Of a DNA stretch of 64,000 nt, positions 48,161 through 59,889 are shown one piece after another. Source of the DNA: Haberlea rhodopensis. Its lineage: Eukaryota > Streptophyta > Magnoliopsida > Lamiales > Gesneriaceae. Where the stretch lies: positions 51,134 through 115,133 of the forward strand of contig CAJQUN010001063.1 in the NCBI GenBank assembly GCA_907163345.1, written 5' to 3'. Each line of letters begins with the position of its first letter. The stretch's first letter is position 1. The position numbers were made by a program, and so were the translations under genes. The notes under the pieces are model-generated. The model ran no database searches and was not told the DNA's origin. It was given only the letters and a program-made list of their open reading frames with translations.

Positions 48161-48413
48161 ACGAAGGATGTTGCCCATCTATCTCCCAGATTTCTTTAAA
48201 TCTTTCTTATATATTGATTATACCTTACACCCTAAGGTAGGAAACGAATTAGGGCTGTGTTGTGCGGTTGCTGAAGGAGTCGGATAACTTGCAGACTAAT
48301 CTCACCTGATGGGCTGAGGTTGGATGGTGATGAGCTATTCGTAAAACAGTCCGGGGGTAGTAATTTTCCGACTGGTGGCTTAGTAACCCACCTCACCCGG
48401 TGTCGTTATGGTA

Positions 48414-49448
48414 AAAATGATATATTTCAGTTTGTTAAAATTTTATTGTAATTCGAAAGCATGATGAACCTGTTATTTATTTTCACTTATTCTTTGTATA
48501 AGGGAATTTTAGAGCTAAACAATTCATTATGAACTGTGAGTCATTTGCAAAAGTATGTTATTGGGTTCTCTCAATATGTCAGAAACTGAAGAATCTCATG
48601 TTCATAAAGGCCCTACATTTACGTACCCTTATTAAGAGTTGTTTATTAGCAAAAATGGGATTTATGGTGTTTTTTGTAATAATCCTAAAAGTTTCAAGGA
48701 GTTTTATGCAATTAAAGTAAGGGTTTAATGTCTTTTGAGGTTGGTAGGGAGCTAGAATAAAGAAAATGAGTATATTAGGGAGTTTAAATAAATAATTTTT
48801 GACATAGATATGAATGTTAAAGTTATGTTTGGGTGTGGAGATTTTAAGAGTTAAAAAAAAAACCATAATCTTAATGTTGTAACATTCAAGAAGTAAAATG
48901 GGTGAAGAAAAGTGGATAATTTTTGTTTTAACGATGAGGGAACCACAACCGTTACTCTTGGGGTATATACTATATAAACCCCAGAGCTGACACAATAGTC
49001 TACAAATCACATCAACCAAATAAATGCACTAGGCAAGTCAGATACGACATATTCATATTGGAAAAGATATTAGCAAAAAAAATCAAATTTATGATTTTAT
49101 GATCCGGAGTTCACCCTCCTCCATAAACTTGGATAATCCCCTTGCGAAAGGGTTACACTTTGATGCCAGAGCATCTTGACCACACATTAGAATTATTTTT
49201 TTATATGTTATTGAAGGCAATAACAACTCGTCCAGTAAACGAATCGAATTTCCATATGCCACGTCAGAACAAAGCTTTTCCAAATAAATAAATAAATAAA
49301 CCACAACTCCCCGCGGGCCCCAACCTTCCCCATTTTTGTCGAGATTCCCAATCTGACTTTCATATAATAATATTATAAACCCTAGTCTTACAGATATTCT
49401 CTACACAATTTCCCAATCCTCCCTCAATCCATTCTACGATTCAATACG
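48414..49448 (+). promoter_or_regulatory. Intergenic and promoter of the DnaJ11-like gene
   Basis: The right end holds a TATA-like TATTATAAA (49371-49379) directly followed by a telo-box-like AAACCCTAG (49377-49385) and a pyrimidine-rich leader. A CCACGTCAG element lies near 49259. The left part is AT-rich with no gene. Confidence 0.5.
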
Positions 49449-49877
49449 ATGCTGGCAACGATGTCTCTTTCTTCTCGGCCCTCTCTCGCCTTCCAATCGC
49501 GCCATCACAGCAAGGTTTTTGTGTGCTCTGCCATGGCGGATTCACCTCCGGTGGTTACCGCGGCGTCGTTGGACAGGAAGAGTCTGTACGAGGTTCTACG
49601 AGTCAAGCACAACGCATCTCAGAGGGAGATCAAGACGGCCTATCGTACACTCGCCAAGCTGTACCATCCAGATGCTACCTCCCGCTTTATGGACTCCTCG
49701 ATTGCTACGTCTACTGATGGCGGATATTTTATAGAGATCCACAACGCCTACGCCACGTTATCAGATCCTGACGCTAGAGCTGTCTACGACTCTAATTTGA
49801 ACTTCGGTTTGAAACGAAGATTATCGACTGAGAGATTTTATCGTAGCCGCAGGTGGGAGACGGACCAGTGCTGGTGA
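49449..49877 (+). CDS. DJC23: Chloroplast J-domain protein, DnaJ11 type
   Basis: A single-exon frame of 142 residues. The first ~35 residues are Ser/Arg-rich with few acids and look like a chloroplast transit peptide. The J domain spans about residues 45-115, with YEVLRVKHNASQREIKTAYR, the catalytic HPD at residues 73-75 (KLYHPDAT) and FIEIHNAYATLSDPDARAVY. A short Arg-rich tail ends RRWETDQCW. Length and order match Arabidopsis chaperone dnaJ 11 (AtJ11/DJC23), a stromal J protein that stimulates Hsp70 ATPase. The first ATG (49449) is chosen because it includes the whole transit peptide; a second ATG at codon 5 is possible. Confidence 0.9.
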   Translation: MLATMSLSSRPSLAFQSRHHSKVFVCSAMADSPPVVTAASLDRKSLYEVLRVKHNASQREIKTAYRTLAKLYHPDATSRFMDSSIATSTDGGYFIEIHNAYATLSDPDARAVYDSNLNFGLKRRLSTERFYRSRRWETDQCW

Positions 49878-50367
49878 TGTTGCCCTTTTAAAGTTTCCAA
49901 TGTAAATATCTCTTTTCATTTCCCTTCTTTTATCACTTCAGGGAATGTAGAACATTTTTCTCCTCTTGGTTTTTTTCTTAAAAAAATTAAGCTGTAGTGT
50001 TACTTAGCCCCTTTGTGTACATAAAATTAATGAAGAGAGCTTTGTCCTTTGGTTTGTTTATTAATAATGGCACTGACCACATAGAACAAGATTTGTTATG
50101 TCAAAATATCATCTGAAGATGGAAAGGAAATCATTTTTTATCGAAACCAAACAAGATAACTTGGAATCGGGGGCAATCATATTTTCTGAAATGTCGTTCC
50201 ACTATATTGACAATTCATAGTGTGTCCCTTCAAAATCACTGAACATTCTACAAATATTTGGATGGACAAAAGAGCGGAAAAACACTAGAGTTCAGCCCCA
50301 TAATTTTTGTACAATCTTTCATCCAACATATCCAGCAGACTTTATCAACTTTTGAAAGAAAATGGAA
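49878..50367. other. Shared 3' region of the DnaJ11-like gene and the VARICOSE copy
   Basis: The two converge here. The interval is probably 3' UTR on both strands. Nothing else is recognised. Confidence 0.5.
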
Positions 50368-51758
50368 TCACTTCGAGGTCATAAGCATGGAGTTGAGGAC
50401 GTGCATGATCAATCGAATATTGGAAAGTTCCACCGAAGTGGTGGTTGGATTGTTGCGCTGATGATTCAGTATTTGGTACACTTGCTCGAAAATGGGCCGC
50501 ACATGTACCACAATCATTGGATCGGTTGGGTTTATAGCAGTTAGGACCTCCCTCATCCATGTCAATTTCCGAGGGGTCTCGTTGCCGATATCACAAGGCA
50601 ACTTCTGTAGCAGAGACAGAAGAGCACACCTTGGCTCAAGGGTAGGGGAATCATCGTCAAAATTGTTGGTAAATCAACCTGAAATAACATAAAAAATAAA
50701 ATGTATCAAGATGTGAAACGATGAATAAATATGTTTGAAATATAGTTTCGATGATTTCCCTGAACAGATCCTACCTGAGAGCACAACCATGATTCAATTG
50801 TAACGTCACTCCTATGTAAGGCAGTGGTGAAAGCCTCCTCATATTTACGCTCTGCTATCAATCTAGATAGCTCTTTTGTTGGATCAAGAGGTACCTCGAG
50901 TTAAATCATAACACTCATTTCAGAATAAATGATTTAGAGTGTGGTCAGTAATTTAAACCAAGTGAATGAGGAGAAATGACAAACCTTCTCATGTAAACCA
51001 CCCAAAGGGCCATTACTCAGTTGATTAATCAATGGATTTGCTGGGTTAGTACTTGGTCCTGCGATGGCCAGAGCTACCAAATTTCTTTGACCATCGCGCA
51101 ACTCGTTGTTTAAAGTTTGAGATATTGATGAAGCTGAATTTATAGTATCCTACATCAATGAGCTAACATTAGTGGCCGGAAGAGATCAAGTGACAGAAGG
51201 AACCTGATATCCAGACTACTATACACAAGGAAAACTTTATCCTTTGACAAAGATAATTTTCCAAACATCTTTGGCTAAATACTAGTAGCAGCAAAGACTG
51301 ACATAGATAGAAGCATCAGCAGATTTCATCATCACCACCACAATTTTTTTTATATAAAGCTGGTTGAAGTTGAAGTTTGTTTACATGTATCATTAAAGTT
51401 CTATGTGAAGTTAAACGGTTGAGTTATCTCTAAATTGTTCATGCCATTTCAACTGCTTGCCAAGTCGCCAAGTACTGTAACAAATATCATACTTCGTGCT
51501 AGTAAACATAGTATAATGTAAGAAATATTTTTATACCCTTAAAGTGAGGGCCAGGGACGAATGTGATGCCTCAAATTGTTGCTGAGCTGCTGCTGTATGT
51601 TCAACCATCCCTTTCCGGAAAGTGGCATCAACATGCTCAAACAATGCCCTACACGACATATCAAATGCAGGGATCATAGAAGCTTCCAACGTTGATTTCA
51701 GGGTTTCCTGCATCACATATTAAAATTTAGTTAGATTAGGCAAAAGTGGTTCATACAT

Positions 51759-51773
51759 GAGAGAGAGAGAGAG

Positions 51774-51834
<61 letters not shown>

Positions 51835-51976
51835 ATGTACAAGTCACCAAGAAAAAATTCATAGGTTACAGTAATAATATCATGTAACAATAATACAGAG
51901 AGAGAGAATGTACAAGTCACCAAGAAAAATTTCATAGGTTACAGTAATAATATCATGTAACAATAATACAGAAAGA
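51759..51976. repeat. GA microsatellite and 73-bp tandem duplication in a VARICOSE intron
   Basis: A GA run covers 51759-51829. The following block starting 'gagaatgtacaagtcacc' occurs twice with a 73-bp period (from 51831 and 51904), with near identity. The arrangement suggests slippage or unequal exchange seeded by the GA run. Confidence 0.9.
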
Positions 51977-54900
51977 TTCAGAATATATCATAAGGACAAA
52001 AATTAAAGGGGCAATCCAATTTCATGAAGACAGAAAATGCAGGTACGAACTAATTTAACACTCCGATTTGTTATTGTCGAGATTTCAATTTGAGAAGTGA
52101 CAAAGCTAAATCCTAGTTTCAAAAAGTAGATTTGCAGTGAGATATTTTTATTTTTTGAAATGCTGTACTATGAGAACAAATGCTGCTAATATTGGACCTG
52201 CTACCCGTTCTCTACTGCATTCCACGATCTAGAGAATTTCGTAGGCGGAACATATTTGAGGACCATTATTATGAAATATGGATGAACTAAACACATATTT
52301 TTTGGGGCAGTGGGCTGGATTCAATTCCGTTTAGACCAAAAAACATATAGTCCTAACTAGTTCTCTTGCTTTCCAGAAGTTTGAATTGAGCTTGGATCTG
52401 CCAAGCAACAGTATCTTCAAGCATGGAGTTGACTGATTTCTCCAGTTGATTAACAGATTTATCGCCAACCCCTTTCTGATTGGAGAAATTATGTAAGATC
52501 CAAGCTATAGATCACAAAAGTGATATATAAACTGAGAGAAACATAATTATCAACCTGGAAGCTCCGTGCAATGGAAGTGGAAGTTTTTACAATTGTTGGA
52601 ATAATTGTTCGTGCCACAGATTGCCCCACTGCAGCAAGTTCTATATTCAAAGTTTTCTCGACAGTTGCCGGTAAGTCTTTGTTAAGCAGCTGCTGATCAT
52701 ATTAGTTACTTGCTGCGGACGCTCCCGGGCCAACTTATCATGTTTTGCATTATCCTCCTGAAATCGAACTCATAAGGTATCAGCAGTAGCTTTTACAGTT
52801 CTCTCCATGTTTCTCCCCAATACTGCCTCAAGTCTTTTGCCTTCTTTGTTAACAGGCACAACAACCATCGCACTCATCTGCCTCTGAATTTCCTTTTGTA
52901 AAGTTACAAGCTGCAAAAAAAGAGGAGAAAAAAAATAAGGGAGGGACAAACATGTAAGCACAGCAACAACCAAAAACGTTAGGCAACATGCTTGTAATTT
53001 GATAGTTATGATGGCATGCCTCTACGTGACGTTTTACGTTAAGCCCGGACTCCTTAAAAATATAATAATAAAAAATGCTTCCATATCTTCGACCAACAAA
53101 AGTAATTGAACAGAACGTACCATTAAATCATTAATTTGAGTAGGGAAAGGAGACCAAATCCACAAATAACAAGAAGCAAGAAATTTTCAAAGTCAATCAA
53201 GATAGGGCATACATAATACACAACATTTTGAAGACATATACTTTTGACTAAGAAATTACACAGCGGACCTGATTGGCCCAATTAATAAATTCCTACTAAC
53301 CTAATAATGCATAATAGAACATTTCAAGTGCATTCACCCGAGTTATAATATCCAAATTACATAAGTTGAAAATCACCTGATTCAGTTTCTGCATGGACAA
53401 AATTTGTGATTCTAAAGGAGTATTGTAGCTGTTTCCTGATTCATTAAAAGATTCTGTTGAATTGAAAGTACCAAGCGACGTTGACGATGGGCCTGATCCT
53501 TGAGCACTCTTTCCCTTCAGCTTTTTCCCTTTTGAATGTGACACAGGTTGCTGTGCTGACATCCGAGTTGATGAATCAATGACAATCCCAGTAGCATCCT
53601 TTGCCATGTCATGGTTTTCTTCTACAGTTGATGGTTGAACAACTGTTTCAGATCCACCAGTTCCATCAAACTTCCTAGCTTCCACCCTAACATAAGTTTC
53701 AGGTGATAGTCACGACACTCTCGAGCCATCTCAATTCCTAGATCAGAAGCTTGAGAGAAAAAAGGAACTTTCCTTGTTTTCTGACACAAAAGTCTGAAGT
53801 ACTTCTCGAGACCCACTGTCATTATTTTGACCAAATTTAGTTTCGCCAGCAACCTTGACATCTACTTCAACATTCCTCATTGTGCTGCTCGTTCCCACAT
53901 CTGGAATATTTATTTCAACCTCACTTTTTTCGTCCGTCGTGTGGATAACCTCAGAGGATGAATTGGCCGTCAATATCTCAGAAGGCATAACCAGATGAGT
54001 GGGGTGTATGAACTTAAATGGATCATTGAGGGCCATGGAAATATCATCTCGAGAAACTTTATTGTTTTTCGAATCGTCATCCACGGATGACACAGTAGAC
54101 AAGTTACTTTGAATGGAAACCATTTGTCTGTCAACTGAATATTCGACAATCTTCGATTCTCCACCGTAATCATTAACCTGAGAACCATACTCAGGGTTGC
54201 GCGATGGACTTCTCATATCAGATCGAGTTCTGGACAGCCTGGGGCTCAAAGGAAGCGAAGACGAAGTAACAGAAAAGACATCACTATCATTAGTAATCAT
54301 GGATGAAGAAATTCATCTGCTTTCCGTACTCGAACAAGCACAATCCTGTAAGATGGGTGACTCAGCAGAAACAGGATTGACAGGGTATCTCACGGTGGGT
54401 GCATTCTCTAAGCCACTTTCATCTATGGATGCTTTAGGTCCTGAACTAAATATAGATTCCTCTGTAGGTTTAATAACAGAAGACTCCAAACTGGAAAGTC
54501 CATATATACAAGAAGCATCCCGTGAGACACTAGAGTCTGGTTTCTCATACACTACATTTCCCATTGGGGGAGGCAGACACTGTGATAAGTCCAACGCATA
54601 CTGCTGAATAGCCTGTGTCTGGACATAATATACCTTAATAGTTAGTTCTCCATGAGGTAATGATTCACTCGTTGCAGTAAAACTTAATATTCGCATGGTG
54701 ACAGTAAATTCCACTATATAATCCATGCGGGTTGATGCTGGGTTAGGACCGTATCCAAAATGCACAACATATACAGCATTCCTCTTGGCATTTGCCAACA
54801 AAATAAGACCAGCTTGTGACAAGGCAACTACCTGATTAATCTGAGCCTCTGAACTCCTCAATTTCAATGTATGCTTACAGTGCCATGACTCAGCATCAAT

Positions 54901-55833
54901 AGGAAGTAACGAGTCCTCTTCGCTGGCAGAAACCCATATCTTTATTTCTCGATTCAGTGGACCCTGAAAATGTAACATAAAAAGCACAGACAGAAACAAG
55001 ACAAAGTTCTCTTGGATGCCAAAAAATTCAAAGAGCTCTTGGCAGAGAGTATGTTAGGTTACTGGTTCAAAGGCCACTAAACTTACAGCACAGGAACGTA
55101 AAAACACAAGATCACAGAAAATATATAGGAGATATTGATTGAATATAAAATGGAATAAGAAGGTTTTTCCCAGAGTCATACTCTGTTCAAAGGAATTTCT
55201 CCTCTCCCTAGCACTAGCTAGTAACTCTCAAGCAAAAAGATGGCAATGTTGGATAACTAACCCTACTCCTTCTCTCTCTTATACTCCCTCCCCCAAGTGA
55301 TGTGTCTTGTGTCTCCTTGTGTTTCTAGAATGCCCTTGATCCAGCCCCCTAAAGGCCTTATGACCCCTCCCGTAACAGAGTATTTGTAATTCGAACTAAA
55401 AAGATTTTATAAAACACAATACAGAGATAACGAAAAAATTACAGATGAGAGTACCACCGGTGATAAGTATAATATGGTCTGGGTGCTCAGGAGCAGCCAA
55501 AAATGTGACTGAATTAACAGGTTGTCCACCATGAGGCCGGAGAACTGCAATTGGCAGTGATATACGATCTTCCCAAATTTTAATCTGCAAACACAAGCAA
55601 ACTCAGCACAAGGCTCAAAAGTTCATCTGCAACTAGTCTGAGATTGACTGCAGTCACCATAACAAGTAATCTAAGTATGCTCACAATATTTAGTTATCAG
55701 GAGATTCAAAATTGGGTTCATCTTCTAAGTCAGCAACAAGATACAAGCACAATTTTCAGAGAATATTTCCTCTGCAACATCATGAATTCACATGAATTAT
55801 TTTCAACCTACATTTTATCCGATCTAATCATTT

Positions 55834-55955
55834 AAGTCGCATTTATTCAATTTAAAATACGGTAATTACTTTGTTAGCTGAAAATGATTCATCAAAGTCG
55901 CATTTATTCAATTTAAAATACGGTAATTATTTTGTTAGCTTAAAATGATTCATCA
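55834..55955. repeat. 61-bp tandem duplication in a VARICOSE intron
   Basis: The block starting 'aagtcgcatttattcaattt' is repeated once with a 61-bp period (55834 and 55895), with two or so differences. It lies in the roughly 2-kb intron between the WD40 exons. Confidence 0.88.
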
Positions 55956-58900
55956 AGACAGATCAACTTTTCATTTAAACAATCAGCATAATTAGCTGAA
56001 TACACAGTTAGAATATACTTGGTCAGCACAAAAAGAACTTGTCGATTACAAATTTACCATATGGAATGATCATGAATGGTTACCCATCCTCCAATCAATC
56101 ATCATGATTTGCTGTTTAAACCAAGGTGGCAGTGAAGTTACGTCAAGTACGAACAACATACCCATATGAATATGCTCGTGAAAGAGAGGATAATAAGAAC
56201 CACAACATTATTGGGAGCCAACAAACTGATAAACCATATACCGGTTTGCTAAATGATGCATTTCTTATTGTTCACTGGAAGAAGATAAACTGCATTCTAA
56301 CTACGACACTATAAGTCAATAATTTTAGTAAAACCCCACAAATATACAGACAAATAAAGAAAACCAAGTTCAATTAACAGCAAAGGCTCTGCAGATAGAC
56401 ACAGAGAGTAATAATAATAAAATATGATATCTTAGAACTAAAATCTATAACGTGAAGTCATGAAGGAAAACAAAAAAACAAAGAAGTTGAATTTAATTTA
56501 AAAACACATTGGGCACTCTACAACATTAGAAGGAAACATCATAAGGTTCATTGAGCTAAAAACAAAGAAAAGGATGGAAGTTGAGGGTACTTGCAATTAC
56601 TCATAATAGAGCAACTAAATGCAAAAGAAGTGAGATATAAACTCGCAGAAAGTGACTTTTTTTGCTAGTTTTTAGAGCGTCAAAATATCACTAGAAGTTG
56701 CAACTATGCATAAAATTGTGAACCCAAACCCTTGATGTTAATTATTGTCAACCTAGTATCCATCCACCAATGACACTTAAGGAGGACATCCAAGAAGTAA
56801 ATTACTCATTCACTAGCATCTTCACAATTGGGAATAAAAATACAACATATGTGATGCTCAGAAAATGTAGTTCCTTAACAAAGGTGTTAAACTGCGCCGC
56901 ACATAAGGTAAGTACCTTGCCATTGGTTTACCTTTCCCTACGGGGTCAATCATTGATTTTACTAAATCATCCAGGGAGAGAATTCATTCAACTAGTTCTA
57001 CTAGAAGATTTCATTTTTCAGATGACATATTTATTACCATGTTATAGTTTAGTGCAAACTCTCATGTTATGATAAGGAACAGTGACCTACATTTGCCTCA
57101 ATTTAAAACATAAAAGCTAGTGAACAGAGTTACTCTTAAACCAAAATCTCACTCATCTAGCTCTGGATACCTTAATTGCTTTCCAACCGATTGCCAGGAT
57201 TTTTGCTCCATGGTACTTCCCAAGTGGAACTTGTACCATTTCAATCAACTAAAATGCTTATTTAACTGAAGATGATAGATTGCCATACAAGAATCATGAT
57301 GTTCATCTCGAAGGAACTTAACAAACTTAAATGTCATTTGGTGTCTATAAACGTGAAGAGAAGAGAGGAGGTAGGGAGTGACAACTTACATTGATTCTAC
57401 AGCTTATTCTACTTGAGTATCGACCCTTGGAAACATAAATGTTAGAAGAAAAGGAGCACTATGCATTAGAGTGTGAGCAAATCACCATTCACATCGCATC
57501 CTATCTGTATTTAAGAAAATATTTGACAGCTCCAGATGCAGGATAAAGTTAGAGGGGATATTTTATGACCAATCATGCCATCTACAGAAGCAGATATCAA
57601 GCGAGTGGTCATCCATTGGCACATAGACAAGTCAGTCACTTCTCCATCATGGCTTCCAACAAGATGTACACCATCGATCAACTTGTCAAAGGAACATTTC
57701 AGAGGTTCTTCCACCGAAAATGTCTCGCCTTTTCCTACTTTAGTAATATCAACCTTCAAAACGTGTCTCCCAATCCCATAACAAGAACTTCCTGCAAGAG
57801 ATTAAAAATCACTCAATTAATCAATTAATGCAGTTCTATATAAAAGGGTGAGATGTTGAAGGCTGATATACTTTTTTTCTGGCAATGCCAGCAGATTCTG
57901 GGATGAAGAGATTCTTCTTCTCCTGTAATTTGAATTGCAATAACAACGCGTCCAGTAATTTGCTGTTTGTCGTCTTCATCTGGACCTTCAGTAATCTTAC
58001 CCGGCCATCCACACTGGCACTGAACTGCAAGAAAATTATGCCGTTTAAAGGCATTAAAAATCGAGAATCACAATGACAATGACAAAGAAGCTAACTAGCT
58101 AAAAGACGAACATCCTCAGAAAAGAATGCCATGTCTGTGACCCTCTGGAAGTGTACGAGAATGATCCATGTCAGTTGGATTTTCACATAGCATTATGTCT
58201 GAAACCTCAGAAGAAACATCATAGGACAATACAAATTCAAAAGCAATAATACCGCAATTAATGTGACAGTGACTAAGATGACCAATATAGCACCAGAAGA
58301 AGGATAATCGCTCTGATCCAGGTCAATCCTAAACAACAAATTTGCAAAACACCCAAACGAAATATTCTCAAATCTGCCTTCCAAAAGAATCTAAAACCAA
58401 AATACACACAATCCACATTGGCAATAAAGTAAAACCAACCTGAGCTAGACCCTTAAGCAATGATCTTAGAGCCGTGTTAATGTTAGCACCCGAATAGCCC
58501 CCAGCTTAAGCCCATAGCATATATGTATGTTTTATTCACCGCAATTTGCCTACCTAGCACAAGTCCTGGATCTGAACGATATTTCGTAATGTAGGTAACC
58601 TCGATCTGAGGCTGCACCTCTCCTTGCAGTCTAACATCAATATCATAAACCAAATGTTCCCCGTCCAAATGTCTACCCTTGGGAAGCTTACTACGGGCCA
58701 TTCGTGTCACAGGGCCCTCAAGCGAAACACCGACCGCATAATGTTCACATTTTGCGGAATAGAAAATTCAGAACCCACTTTTGGAGCATTGGCATTGCCG
58801 GCTGCTGCGGAGTTTCCAGGAAGAAGGTGGAGCACTCAACAGCGCCATCAAACGAGACCTGTGGTTGTTAGGCTTAGGAAGTTCGACGGGTTTTGGAAAT

Positions 58901-59307
58901 TTTGATGTGAGGGGAAGTAGTAACCGGAACTTGGGGTTGTAGCGTGGTGTAGGATAAGACATGGACCTCAGGTTGTGCACGTTAACAAAATCAAGAGGAT
59001 TTGAGGGGACATACAATATGCAGGATGATGCTGATGGGGGAACTGCGTGTGGTGGTGGAACAGGGAGGTTTGCGGGAGATAAGGAATGGGTGGCCCTCCT
59101 CCTTCTCCAGCACCTGTCGGCGGAGTATAAGAAGCGGAAGGGAGAGGAAAAGGCGCCGAAATTAAAGTGGGATTACTGTTGGTAATTGTGTGGGAATTAA
59201 GGTTAGAAGCAGGAGCTGAAGCGAATGGTGGAGTAGAACTGTAGAAGGTTTGAACAATTTATGCACATCGACAGGGCCTTGGTTGAGATTTCCAGGTAAA
59301 GCCATAT

Positions 59308-59889
59308 CTGTAGCAAATTATACAATATGAAACTACCGGTATATATTTTTAGAGGGATAACTGAACAACTTCCCGGCGATTAAGGCTGTGGGAAGTGGCC
59401 GAGATCCGGCGAGGATTAAGGAGAAGGCGGGAATGTTAAAACTGTGGCGTGCGTGAAGAGACCTTTGGGAGACCAAATTAAGAGGTGGTGTGTCTAGAAA
59501 TTAGTTATTAATTAATTTTTGCTGTAAACTTAATTATTTTAAAATTATTTATTACGATTTAAAATAAAAATTATTTATCCTATAGTTTTTAAATTAATAT
59601 AATGATAAAAATAGTTTAATACTTTTAAAATTTGATTACAATAGATTTCTATGATAATTTTTAAAAATAAAATAAGTGTTATTTCTGTTTGTTTACTTAG
59701 AACGATCAAGAAAAAAATAAAATGGGATTGGAAGATAATATTTCTTTTGAAAAAGGAAAGAAAAAAAAAAAGGTGTGTCGTAGGGAATAAGAAATAAAGC
59801 AGCCATAGGTAAATAAATTTGGATAGACTCCTCTCGGTAAAGGTCGATCGCTTCTCATCGAAGAAATCGAGTTGAATTAACCGAAGAAG
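59308..59889. promoter_or_regulatory. Divergent promoter interval between VARICOSE copy and DDI1
   Basis: About 580 bp separates the two start codons. The left part is GC-richer, probably the 5' leader of the minus-strand gene. The middle is AT-rich. The last ~80 bases (ctcctctcggtaaagg onward) look like the DDI1 leader. No clear TATA box was identified for either side. Confidence 0.5.

Larger units (their letters stand above)
40677..48413 (+). mobile_element. Endogenous pararetrovirus (Caulimoviridae), about one genome long, defective
   Basis: Order along the plus strand: tRNA-Met primer-site relic (40677), small coiled-coil frame, coat-protein-like region with zinc knuckle, aspartic protease, reverse transcriptase with YIDD, RNase H, an extra downstream frame, then a TATA box and leader with a poly(A) signal. 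That is the Caulimoviridae map, and 7.7 kb (7.5 kb without the nested solo LTR) is a typical genome length. There is no integrase and no LTR. Stops and frameshifts pervade the main polyprotein, so the copy is inactive as it stands. No movement-protein block was recognised. Genus is uncertain. Confidence 0.88.
50368..59307 (-). pseudogene. VCS: VARICOSE/EDC4 (mRNA decapping scaffold), full-length decayed copy
   Basis: Read on the minus strand from ATG 59307 to TGA 50368, the whole EDC4 layout is present with introns: an N-terminal Pro/His-rich part (59307-58440), WD40 exons (about 58145-57560, 55594-55455 and from 54964), a Ser-rich linker (to about 53376) and the C-terminal helical exons (about 52912-52760, 52480-52370, 51716-51540, 51150-51000, 50890-50775 and 50690-50368). 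VARICOSE binds DCP1/DCP2 in P-bodies. Lesions include frame slips near 59245, 59005, 58920, 58520, 57765, 53770, 53690, 52690, 52390 and 50600; a loss of about 10 bases near 58000; and stops at 54313-54315 and 52770-52772 (TGA where Trp is expected). Retained introns mean it was not made by retrotransposition. It is a duplicated gene that died. Confidence 0.88.

Noticed and set aside
40677..48413. Reading the RT-bearing segment as a Ty3/gypsy element
   Set aside because: No integrase or LTRs are present, and the zinc knuckle, protease, RT, RNase H, then TATA/leader order with a primer site at the edge matches Caulimoviridae.
50368..59307. VARICOSE as a functional gene
   Set aside because: Exons cannot be joined into one frame without crossing many indels and stop codons.
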